Part shown: positions 7,422-13,373 of the stretch, piece after piece
How the letters are laid out: the number at the start of each line of letters is the position of its first letter
Numbering within the stretch: position 1 is the stretch's first letter
Assembly (NCBI GenBank): GCA_002452325.1
Contig: DKFG01000289.1
Coordinates: 351 to 13,723, forward strand
Direction of reading: 5' to 3'
DNA from: Geobacter sp. UBA6802
Lineage (GTDB): Bacteria > Desulfobacterota > Desulfuromonadia > Geobacterales > Pseudopelobacteraceae
DNA length: 13,373 nt
Translations under genes and position numbers: made by a program
Notes under the pieces: generated by a model
What the model was told of the DNA's origin: nothing
Seen by the model: only the letters and a program-made list of their open reading frames with translations
Databases searched by the model: none

Positions 7422-8171
7422 ATGGACTGGGGTACACATTATGACGGTATGGGGCAGATTGATCCTCTACGACTGATCGAACGGCCCGATGAGTGGCAAC
7501 TACAGTTGGCTGATAAGCTTCGCCATCTTGCCGGTGCTGGCCATGTCCTGGAAGCTGGCTGTGGTTTTGGTGTTACCAGCCTTCTACTTGGTTCAGATAT
7601 GAATCGGACCTTGCTTGATATTGAACCAAAGGCGATTGAGGTTTGCAAACAGATATTCCTTGCTGCTGGGCAATCCGCTGAATTCAGGGTGGCAGACCTC
7701 TTTTCTACAGGGCTTCCGGATAGCTGTTTTGACTTGGTTTTTAATGCTGGAGTGTTGGAACATTTCGATATTGATGGACGACGTGAGGCATTGCGTGAGA
7801 TGGCGAGGGTGACAAAGTCGGGTGGGGTTATTTGCGTTGCAATACCCAACCACTATTCAGTGCCCTACCGCTTTGCCTATGAGTATCGTAAGGCGCACGG
7901 TATCTGGCCGTACCCTGATGAAGAGCGTGTTTTTGATCTCTCCGCAGAGTTAATGGGGATCAGTGACCTGATAGCAGGTCAGCGTGAGACAATAGGCGAA
8001 AAGGCAATATATCATTTCTTGTCAAGGTTTCAGAGGCTCCGGTTTAAATTTCTTAATTTGTTTAATCAGTACGAAGGGTATTTAACTGTCCTGACGTTTT
8101 TTAAGCGTGGCACAACAGAGGGTAGTGCCGTTTCACCCTACGTAAGTGAGCTAAAGAAGGCCGTACAATGA
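7422..8171 (+). CDS. Class I SAM-dependent methyltransferase
   Basis: The protein is 249 aa with a Rossmann-type methyltransferase core. Motif I is HVLEAGCGFG (41-50), the acidic residue binding the adenosyl ribose is probably D66 in LLDIEP, and the motif II region is FDLVFNAGVLEHF (103-115) with the VLEHF signature of the Methyltransf_11/25 type. The post-core strand is GGVICVAIPNH (134-144). A roughly 100-residue C-terminal part, including GIWPYPDEERVFDL (160-173), is less typical and may recognise the acceptor. Its place between glycosyltransferases and wecB suggests it methylates a sugar, or possibly a glycan end or carrier-linked intermediate. This is inference from context, since such proteins also modify lipids and small molecules. 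The gene ends in an ATGA overlap with wecB. Confidence 0.8.
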   Translation: MDWGTHYDGMGQIDPLRLIERPDEWQLQLADKLRHLAGAGHVLEAGCGFGVTSLLLGSDMNRTLLDIEPKAIEVCKQIFLAAGQSAEFRVADLFSTGLPDSCFDLVFNAGVLEHFDIDGRREALREMARVTKSGGVICVAIPNHYSVPYRFAYEYRKAHGIWPYPDEERVFDLSAELMGISDLIAGQRETIGEKAIYHFLSRFQRLRFKFLNLFNQYEGYLTVLTFFKRGTTEGSAVSPYVSELKKAVQ

Positions 8172-9313
8172 AAATCCTCTCCATATTTGGCACCCGGCCA
8201 GAAGCGATTAAAATGGCACCCGTGATCAAGGAGCTTGAACGCTACCCAGATCGGTTCAAGAGCCGTGTCTGTGTTACTGCCCAGCATCGTCAAATGCTTG
8301 ATCAAGTGTTGCAACTGTTTGAGATTAAGCCTGATTATGACTTGGATGTGATGAAGCCGGCGCAGGACCTCTACGAGTTAACGGCCAATGTGCTGATGGG
8401 CTTGCGGCAAGTGCTGGTCTCTGAGCGGCCTGATATGGTGTTGGTTCACGGAGACACCACCACTACTCTGGCTGCGGCCTTGGCGGCCTACTATGCAAGA
8501 ATCCCTGTCGGTCATGTCGAGGCCGGGCTACGTACCCATAATAAGTTTGCTCCCTTTCCAGAGGAGATTAATCGCCGGGTTTGCGGAGTTTTGACGGAAC
8601 TGCATTTTGCCCCCACTGAGGCGGCCCGCACAAATTTGTTGGCAGAAGGGATAGATGACTCCAAAATTCATGTGACCGGGAACACTGTTGTTGACGCCTT
8701 GCTGGGGGTCTCGGCAAGGATCAGCTCAGACCATACTCTTATGGGAAGGCTTGCCGGACAGTTTGCGTTTCTGGAATCTGATCGGCGTATGATTTTAGTG
8801 ACCGGGCATCGGCGTGAGAACTTTGGGGAGGGGTTTGAGCAGATCTGTCATGCCTTGGTAGAGATCGCTGCGGGTTTTCCCGACTGCGATATTCTTTATC
8901 CAGTACACCTGAATCCGCATGTGCAGGAGCCGGTCAAGCGACTGCTTGGCAGCGGCAGGTACCAGAATATCCATCTGATAGAACCGGTGGACTACCTGCC
9001 GTTTGTTTATCTGATGAATCGTGCTTACCTGATCATTACTGATTCCGGTGGGGTGCAGGAGGAGGCACCATCATTGGGTAAGCCGGTGTTGGTAATGCGT
9101 AATACGACCGAACGGCCCGAAGCGGTGACAGCCGGTACTGTCCGACTGGTGGGAACAGACCGGGCGAGGATAGTGGCAGAGGCATCTCTACTATTGACAG
9201 ATCTTAATACCTACCGTCAGATGAGCCAGGCCCATAACCCGTATGGTGATGGTAGTGCTGCAGTAAGGATAGTGAGATTGTTAGCGGAGAGGTTGAATGC
9301 AGGATTCGATTGA
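8168..9313 (+). CDS. wecB: UDP-N-acetylglucosamine 2-epimerase (non-hydrolysing)
   Basis: This 381 aa protein resembles WecB/MnaA along its whole length. It interconverts UDP-GlcNAc and UDP-ManNAc in the cytoplasm, supplying ManNAc for surface glycans. Motifs are GTRPEAIKMAPVI (8-20, with R10 and K15), HGDTTTTLAAALAA (94-107, D96), HVEAGLRT (116-123, E118), PEEINR (131-136, E132), TGHRRENFG (212-220, H214), YPVHLNPHV (244-252) and DSGGVQEEAPSLGKPVLVMR (292-311). The catalytic and substrate residues described for the Escherichia coli enzyme (D95, E117, E131, H213) are all present with an offset of one. The start is in an ATGA overlap with the methyltransferase, preceded by AAGAAGG. Its 3' end overlaps the next gene by 17 bases. 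No UDP-ManNAc dehydrogenase (WecC) lies in the window, so the product may be used as ManNAc or oxidised by an enzyme encoded elsewhere. Confidence 0.95.
   Translation: MKILSIFGTRPEAIKMAPVIKELERYPDRFKSRVCVTAQHRQMLDQVLQLFEIKPDYDLDVMKPAQDLYELTANVLMGLRQVLVSERPDMVLVHGDTTTTLAAALAAYYARIPVGHVEAGLRTHNKFAPFPEEINRRVCGVLTELHFAPTEAARTNLLAEGIDDSKIHVTGNTVVDALLGVSARISSDHTLMGRLAGQFAFLESDRRMILVTGHRRENFGEGFEQICHALVEIAAGFPDCDILYPVHLNPHVQEPVKRLLGSGRYQNIHLIEPVDYLPFVYLMNRAYLIITDSGGVQEEAPSLGKPVLVMRNTTERPEAVTAGTVRLVGTDRARIVAEASLLLTDLNTYRQMSQAHNPYGDGSAAVRIVRLLAERLNAGFD
9286..9292 (+). promoter_or_regulatory. Ribosome binding site inside the wecB 3' end
   Basis: GGAGAGG lies 4 bases before ATG 9297, within the last codons of wecB. 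It is among the strongest Shine-Dalgarno matches in the window. It decides for the start at 9297, which overlaps wecB by 17 bases, over the next in-frame ATG at 9327. Confidence 0.65.
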
Positions 9314-10517
9314 TTTATGGCAAAAAATGTTTGGTTGGATAGCGGTATTGTATGCATGTGTTGTATCCATGATCAAGCCGTTAGAGAGTGTATTTGGTGT
9401 GTTGTTATTACTTTTGGGAATCTATCTCATTTGGCGACAGAATACTATTGAAGCCCCATTACGTAGCTATAGTGTGCTACTTTTTCTGTATGTAGCTGTA
9501 AGTACGATGTCTTTGGTTTTTTCAGGCAACGCAGGTGACGTTGGGCTTTTTGTGCTGAAGAATATCCTTGTCTTTGTTAGTGCTATCGTGGCCATTAACA
9601 TCCGGGATACCCGGCTGTTGCTTGCAGTGCTGGCTTTTTTTTGTCTGGGAGTCTTTATTCTTGCGAGTATAACAGTATATGAGGGGCTGATTTCGGGGGC
9701 TAGTGATTCACGCCCACCGAGCTTTATGTCATCAGTGCATGCCGGGTATATCTTGTCTTACGGGCTGTTGGTTGTGCTTGTGTGTTATGTACATGCCCAG
9801 CGTTATAGCTTTGGATATCTAATGGTTATGGGGCTACTCTCCTTTGCACTTGTGTTGAATGCAACCAGAGGTGCCTGGATCGCTACAGTGCTTGCCTTAG
9901 TACCTATTATTGTGCGCTCTAAATTTAAATTCTGGCTTTTGGGAGTAGTGTTTTTAGTGGTTGCTTTACTTTTTTCTCTACCTCAAGTCAGAACAAGAAC
10001 TCTGAATGATATACAGGCAGTTCTTAACTATTCCTATGGAAGTTCTGTTGAAACCAGCATGGGAACTAAGTTGGATATGTGGCTTGCGAGCTTTGAGTTG
10101 TTTAAGCAGTCACCTGTCTTTGGAGTTGGCGCTAACAGGTGGCAGCAATCAATGAACGTCATGATAGAAAACAAACAGGCCTCTGAGATACTTCGGCGTT
10201 TCAACCAGCCCCATAATATGTTTGTATACATGCTTACAACAACTGGTGCTGTAGGTATGGTGGTGTTTGCACTTTTAGTCACATTTCCATACTACTTCTT
10301 GAAGCGTTATGGTCAACAACGTTCGCTATTTTCTGACCTGCTTTTGGTTTTGATAATTTCGTTCATCGTGCAGGGGCTGTTTGACTCGGTTCCTCAGATG
10401 TATCGTCCTTTTCAAAGCTATCAGTTTCTCGTTGGTATATGTATGGCTGGTATAATGTGGGTTAAGCATGGTGACAGTTTGTTTCCAGCGTTTCCAAAAA
10501 CTAAATGCGTATCCTGA
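9297..10517 (+). CDS. O-antigen ligase-like (WaaL/Wzy_C) polytopic membrane protein
   Basis: The product is 406 aa and strongly hydrophobic, with about ten or more predicted membrane segments. These include runs near 12-47, 57-76, 86-127, 150-165, 171-203 and 212-228, then a long hydrophilic loop (about 230-310), then 310-334, 347-362 and 374-389. The pattern and the motifs ATRGAW (189-194, R191), VFGVGANRW (274-282) and NQPHNMFVYMLTTTGAVG (303-320, H306) match the O-antigen ligase/polymerase superfamily. In that family an arginine and a histidine in the large periplasmic loop are functionally important. A ligase moves a glycan from undecaprenyl diphosphate to lipid A-core in the periplasm. 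Its place beside waaC favours ligase, but a Wzy polymerase has the same general look and cannot be excluded. A T8 run occurs at 9635-9642. Its base composition is among the most AT-rich in the window. Confidence 0.75.
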   Translation: MQDSIDLWQKMFGWIAVLYACVVSMIKPLESVFGVLLLLLGIYLIWRQNTIEAPLRSYSVLLFLYVAVSTMSLVFSGNAGDVGLFVLKNILVFVSAIVAINIRDTRLLLAVLAFFCLGVFILASITVYEGLISGASDSRPPSFMSSVHAGYILSYGLLVVLVCYVHAQRYSFGYLMVMGLLSFALVLNATRGAWIATVLALVPIIVRSKFKFWLLGVVFLVVALLFSLPQVRTRTLNDIQAVLNYSYGSSVETSMGTKLDMWLASFELFKQSPVFGVGANRWQQSMNVMIENKQASEILRRFNQPHNMFVYMLTTTGAVGMVVFALLVTFPYYFLKRYGQQRSLFSDLLLVLIISFIVQGLFDSVPQMYRPFQSYQFLVGICMAGIMWVKHGDSLFPAFPKTKCVS

Positions 10518-11563
10518 TCATCAAAACCTCTTCCCTTGGCGATATCATCCATGCTCTACCGGTGTTGGATTATCTCCGGCAGGTAGTGCCAGATGTTCAC
10601 ATTGATTGGGTGGTGGATGAGTCGTTTGCAGACTTGGTTTCGTATAATCCCCTGATTGAACGTGTGCTGACCGTCGCTTTTCGTCGCTGGAAAAAGAACC
10701 CCTTTGCGTTGCAGACCCATCAGGAAATTCTGCGGTTTGTGCATGAACTGCGGCAGCAACACTATGATCTGGTTTTTGATCTTCAAGGCAATAGTAAAAG
10801 CGGGCTGGTCTGTCGGTTGGCCCGTGCAGAGCGCAAGATCGGCTTCAGTCGGGAGCATCTGCAGGAAAGGCTGAACCTGCTGTTTACAACAGAACAGGTC
10901 TCTTTCAAGGAGACGGATCGCAATGCGGTGCAGCGCTATCTGCGGGTGGTCAGCAGTCCGTTTGCGGTGTCAACTGACAACTGGCAGCCCCGGAGTGATA
11001 TTGCCACTTCCGCTGCAGATGAGGCGATTGCTGATGCGGCACTGAGCCGATCTGGCAGTCCGCAGATCTTGCTGCATACCGGTACCACCTGGCAGACCAA
11101 GCTCTGGTATGAGGAGGGCTGGCTCCAGTTGGGGCAGGAACTGCTTGGACGATACCCGGCTGCAACGGTGCTGCTTTCATGGGGTAATCGTGAGGAGCAG
11201 CAACGGGCTGAGTACCTGGTGACGTTGGTAGGGGAGCAGGCAGTCGTGCTGCCATCTTTGTCTCTCAAACAGTTTGCTGCGGTCCTGAAACGTTGTGATC
11301 TGGTGATCGGTGGGGATACCGGGCCAGTGCACCTGGCAGCGGCGGTCGGCACGCCGACGGTATCCTTCTACCGCTGCACTGATGGGGAGAGAAATGGCCC
11401 GTTTGGGCCGCAGCATGCGGTCGTCCAGTCTCCGCTCCCCTGTGCTGTTTGCATGCGAAAACAGTGTGATCAGGATGAAGCATGCCGTCGCAGCATCACG
11501 CCAATGGCACTGGCCGAGGCAGCGCAACGCTTGCTGGATCAGAAGGAGAGTGCTGCAGCATGA
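10505..11563 (+). CDS. waaC: LPS heptosyltransferase I
   Basis: This 352 aa GT9 protein transfers the first L-glycero-D-manno-heptose from ADP-heptose to Kdo of the LPS inner core, in the cytoplasm. The N-terminus MRILIIKTSSLGDIIHALPV (1-20), with catalytic D13, is the WaaC-type start and fixes the ATG at 10505, although this overlaps the ligase gene by 13 bases and has no clear Shine-Dalgarno. WaaC-like features continue with HIDWVVDESFADL (32-44), VAFRRWKK (57-64), DLQGNSKSGLV (92-102), LLHTGTTWQTKLW (189-201) and GGDTGPVHLAAAVGTP (269-284, with D271). The C-terminal region carries a cysteine cluster (C313, C316, C321, C327) that the enterobacterial enzyme lacks. WaaC fits better than WaaF because of the K-T-S-S-L-G-D and R-R-W-x-K elements. 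The gene ends in an ATGA overlap with the following glycosyltransferase. Confidence 0.9.
   Translation: MRILIIKTSSLGDIIHALPVLDYLRQVVPDVHIDWVVDESFADLVSYNPLIERVLTVAFRRWKKNPFALQTHQEILRFVHELRQQHYDLVFDLQGNSKSGLVCRLARAERKIGFSREHLQERLNLLFTTEQVSFKETDRNAVQRYLRVVSSPFAVSTDNWQPRSDIATSAADEAIADAALSRSGSPQILLHTGTTWQTKLWYEEGWLQLGQELLGRYPAATVLLSWGNREEQQRAEYLVTLVGEQAVVLPSLSLKQFAAVLKRCDLVIGGDTGPVHLAAAVGTPTVSFYRCTDGERNGPFGPQHAVVQSPLPCAVCMRKQCDQDEACRRSITPMALAEAAQRLLDQKESAAA
11543..11548 (+). promoter_or_regulatory. Ribosome binding site deciding the start of the GT4 gene
   Basis: AAGGAG lies 11 bases before ATG 11560. It supports that start over an in-frame ATG at 11482, which would place 26 extra residues over the end of waaC. 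Confidence 0.6.
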
Positions 11564-12636
11564 AGCCTCTTTCCATCCTGCAGATCATTACCCAACGTCG
11601 TTTTTCCGGCGCAGAACGGGTCTGTCTGTCCTTGTGTGCTGATTTGCAGCAGCGCGGGCATCGGGTGCTGATGCTCTGCAAGCCGGACGGCGGGCTGCCG
11701 GATGAGGCCCGTAATTTGGGTTTGGAGGTACAGACACCGGCCATTTCCGGCAAGCTGAATCTGGCAGCGCCGTTCAGGATTGCCCGGATTGCACGAGCAT
11801 TTGGGGCTGATGTCATTCATACCCACCTTTCCACTGCCAGCCTCTGGGGCGGTCTGGCTGGTCGTCTGGCCGATATCCCCACCCTGGGGCATGTGCATGC
11901 TCTGAATACCTGGTTCTACTACAGATTCAGCACCCTGGCGGCCACCTGTTCCGGTGGGGTGAAGCAGCATGTGGTGGCGCAGGGGGCTGATTCCGCCAGG
12001 GTCAGGGTGGTTTACAACGGCATCCCTGCCAGCCGTCTGGAGGGTGTTCTGTCGGTGCATGAGGCACGCCGTATGCTTGGCCTTACACCGGACCAGCCGG
12101 TGGTGGCCTGCGTGGCACATCTTTCTCCCAAAAAGGGGCAGACCTTCCTGCTGCAGGCAGTGGCATTGCTGCGGGAGCGTATTCCCAATCTGGTCTGCCT
12201 GCTGGCCGGTGAGGGGGAGATGCGGGATCAGTTGCAGAGCACGGCGGTTGAGCTGGGTATTGTTGATCAGGTTCGCCTGCTGGGATTCCGCTCCGATGTC
12301 ATGTCCGTTATGCAGGCTGCGGACGTGGTGGTGCTGCCGTCCATAGCCAAAGAAGGATTGGGGCTGGTGTTGGTGGAGGCGGCGTTGCTGGAAAAGCCGA
12401 CTATTGGCAGCAACGCTCCGGGGATTGATGAGGCGGTGCAGGATGGGGTGACCGGCCTGCTGGTGCCACCTGGGGATGCTGAGGTGCTTGCAGAGCAGTT
12501 GGGCAGGCTGTTGGATGATGCAGTACTGCGCAGGCAGCTGGGGCAGGCTGGACGTGAACGGGCGCTGCGGATGTTCAGCCAGGAGTCCATGGTGGATGGT
12601 TTTGAGGCGTTGTATCAGGAGCTGACGGCGCGATGA
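11560..12636 (+). CDS. GT4 family glycosyltransferase (canonical)
   Basis: With the start at 11560 the protein is 358 aa and begins MKPLSILQIITQRRFSGAER, a typical first strand and glycine-rich loop of GT4 enzymes. An earlier in-frame ATG (11482) would add 26 residues that overlap waaC and fit no family. The N-domain holds ADVIHTHLSTASLWGGLAGR (83-102) and GHVHALNTWFYYRFS (110-124). The donor domain has VVYNGIP (150-156), VACVAHLSPKKGQTFLLQAV (182-201), LLAGEGEMRDQL (214-225), LLGFRSDV (240-247), and the E-x7-E pair E265/E273 in KEGLGLVLVEA. It ends in GVTGLLVPPGD (296-306). This is a complete retaining GT-B enzyme of the PF13439/PF00534 type that probably adds a core sugar after WaaC; its donor is unknown. 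The gene overlaps waaC and tcdA by ATGA at each end and shares their high GC. Confidence 0.88.
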   Translation: MKPLSILQIITQRRFSGAERVCLSLCADLQQRGHRVLMLCKPDGGLPDEARNLGLEVQTPAISGKLNLAAPFRIARIARAFGADVIHTHLSTASLWGGLAGRLADIPTLGHVHALNTWFYYRFSTLAATCSGGVKQHVVAQGADSARVRVVYNGIPASRLEGVLSVHEARRMLGLTPDQPVVACVAHLSPKKGQTFLLQAVALLRERIPNLVCLLAGEGEMRDQLQSTAVELGIVDQVRLLGFRSDVMSVMQAADVVVLPSIAKEGLGLVLVEAALLEKPTIGSNAPGIDEAVQDGVTGLLVPPGDAEVLAEQLGRLLDDAVLRRQLGQAGRERALRMFSQESMVDGFEALYQELTAR

Positions 12637-13373
12637 CGGCTGATTTCTCACGTACTGCCCTGCTGATCGGTGATGAAGGTCGGCAGCAGCTGGCTGCGCC
12701 GCGGGTGTTGGTGGCCGGTCTGGGCGGGGTGGGCAGTTATGCGGTTGAGGCGTTGGCCCGGGCCGGAGTAGGCAATCTGACCCTGGTGGATCATGATACG
12801 GTTCACCCCAGTAACCTCAACCGGCAGCTGCATGCCCTGACCAGCACCATCGGGCAACCCAAGGCGGGGGTGATGGCAGAGCGGCTGCTGCAGATCAACC
12901 CCTGCCTGCAGGTGACGCCGTTGCAGGAGTTGATCACCCCTGACAATGTTTCAAACCTGCTGGAGCCCGGCTATGATCTGGTGCTGGATGCCATTGATGA
13001 TTTCAGGGCAAAAACGGCATTGCTGCAGAACTGTGTTGAACGCCGGATTCCGGTCATCTCCAGCATGGGAGCGGCCGGCAAGCTGGATCCGACCCGCATC
13101 AGGATTGCTGATATCGCTGAGAGCCAGGGGTGCCGTCTGGCCCGCAAGCTGCGCAAGGAGCTGCGCCGCAGCGGTATTGCAACAGGTGTTGCCGTGGTTT
13201 ATTCAGATGAGCCCTGCTGTCTGGAACGTCTGGGAGAGCCGGAAGCAGCAGGTGAGCGCCGTCCCTTGGGCAGCATTTCATATCTTCCGGCAACCTTCGG
13301 GCTGTTTATGGCGGCCGAAGCGGTGAGGTTGCTTTTGAATCTGCAAAAGTTTCACGCAACGGCGCAACGACGC
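12633..13373 (+). CDS. tcdA: tRNA threonylcarbamoyladenosine dehydratase, TcdA/CsdL-like (3' end cut)
   Basis: The frame is open from ATG 12633 to the window edge (247 codons, no stop), so the very end is missing; family members are about 250-270 aa. It is an E1-like/ThiF-family ATP-dependent enzyme that cyclises t6A37 of tRNA to ct6A. Visible are the ATP-binding loop VLVAGLGGVGSYAVEALARA (25-44), VDHDTVHPSNLNRQLHAL (52-69, including the N-x-N-R-Q element), KAGVMAERLLQINP (77-90), DLVLDAIDDFRAKTALL (114-130) and SSMGAAGKLDPTRI (143-156). These run parallel to Escherichia coli TcdA and lack the extra domains of MoeB or large E1 enzymes. A Shine-Dalgarno AGGAG (12617-12621) and an ATGA overlap with the GT4 gene support the start. 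It has no known link to LPS, so the position probably reflects operon inheritance. An unassigned ThiF-family activity is the main alternative. Confidence 0.87.
   Translation, partial: MTADFSRTALLIGDEGRQQLAAPRVLVAGLGGVGSYAVEALARAGVGNLTLVDHDTVHPSNLNRQLHALTSTIGQPKAGVMAERLLQINPCLQVTPLQELITPDNVSNLLEPGYDLVLDAIDDFRAKTALLQNCVERRIPVISSMGAAGKLDPTRIRIADIAESQGCRLARKLRKELRRSGIATGVAVVYSDEPCCLERLGEPEAAGERRPLGSISYLPATFGLFMAAEAVRLLLNLQKFHATAQRR

Noticed and set aside
11482..11559. A 26-residue upstream extension of the last GT4 gene from ATG 11482
   Set aside because: It would overlap waaC heavily. ATG 11560 has a Shine-Dalgarno, an ATGA junction and the typical GT4 N-terminus.
11539..12651. 370-codon open frame on the minus strand covering the last GT4 gene
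   Set aside because: It is an antisense shadow of a GC-rich, well-supported GT4 gene. Its product is rich in Q, H, R and P with no recognisable domain, and no intergenic space is left for its own signals.
12946..13326. 126-codon + strand open frame near the right end
   Set aside because: It is out of frame with tcdA, which has strong ThiF-family motifs throughout the same stretch. Its product shows no domain.
1..13373. CRISPR arrays, tRNA or rRNA genes, insertion sequences, phage or defence genes
   Set aside because: No periodic repeats, tRNA-like cloverleaf, transposase motifs or terminal inverted repeats were seen while reading. The window is almost fully occupied by the LPS genes.

Overview
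The window is one uninterrupted, single-strand stretch of 13 genes (two cut by the window edges) for making the core and outer part of lipopolysaccharide (LPS), with a tRNA-modification gene at its downstream end. An MsbA-type lipid A flippase, two GT9 heptosyltransferases (one WaaC-like) and an O-antigen-ligase-like membrane protein point to a Gram-negative bacterium. Gene content, moderate GC and the style of the proteins (e.g. heptosyltransferases with a C-terminal cysteine cluster) fit the Geobacter/Pelobacter/Trichlorobacter group of Desulfuromonadota best. That placement is an impression from protein style, not a database match.

Layout, all on the + strand. The 3' end of a GDP-mannose 4,6-dehydratase gene (1-117) overlaps msbA (110-1882). 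Then come a divergent GT4-type glycosyltransferase (1889-2968), a WaaE/KdtX-like GT2 glucosyltransferase (2965-3747), a heptosyltransferase III-like GT9 protein (3744-4820), two tandem paralogous GT4-like glycosyltransferases (4835-6109 and 6112-7410), a class I SAM methyltransferase (7422-8171), WecB UDP-GlcNAc 2-epimerase (8168-9313), a WaaL/Wzy-type membrane protein (9297-10517), WaaC heptosyltransferase I (10505-11563), a canonical GT4 glycosyltransferase (11560-12636), and a TcdA/CsdL-like ThiF-family tRNA ct6A dehydratase (12633 to the window end).

How they work together (inference from families). WaaC would start the inner core on Kdo, and the WaaE-like and GT9 proteins would extend it with hexose and further heptose. 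Four GT4-type enzymes would build the outer core or a short glycan. WecB would supply UDP-ManNAc, and Gmd a GDP-deoxymannose precursor. The methyltransferase could cap or decorate a sugar. MsbA would flip the lipid A-core, and the ligase would attach a lipid-linked glycan in the periplasm. No waaF, waaA or wzx/wzm is present, so the pathway must be completed elsewhere.

No non-coding gap exceeds 14 bases and most junctions overlap (five are ATGA; others overlap by 8, 17 and 13 bases). There is therefore no room for internal terminators or separate promoters outside coding sequence, and the set is probably co-transcribed and translationally coupled. I found no tRNA, rRNA, CRISPR array, insertion sequence or obvious long repeat. 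The middle of the window is visibly more AT-rich than msbA and the waaC-GT4-tcdA end, which suggests a variable or acquired glycosyltransferase segment between conserved genes. I see no clear evidence of an entirely new system. The most distinctive elements are the tandem GT pair with altered signatures and the divergent GT4 at 1889.
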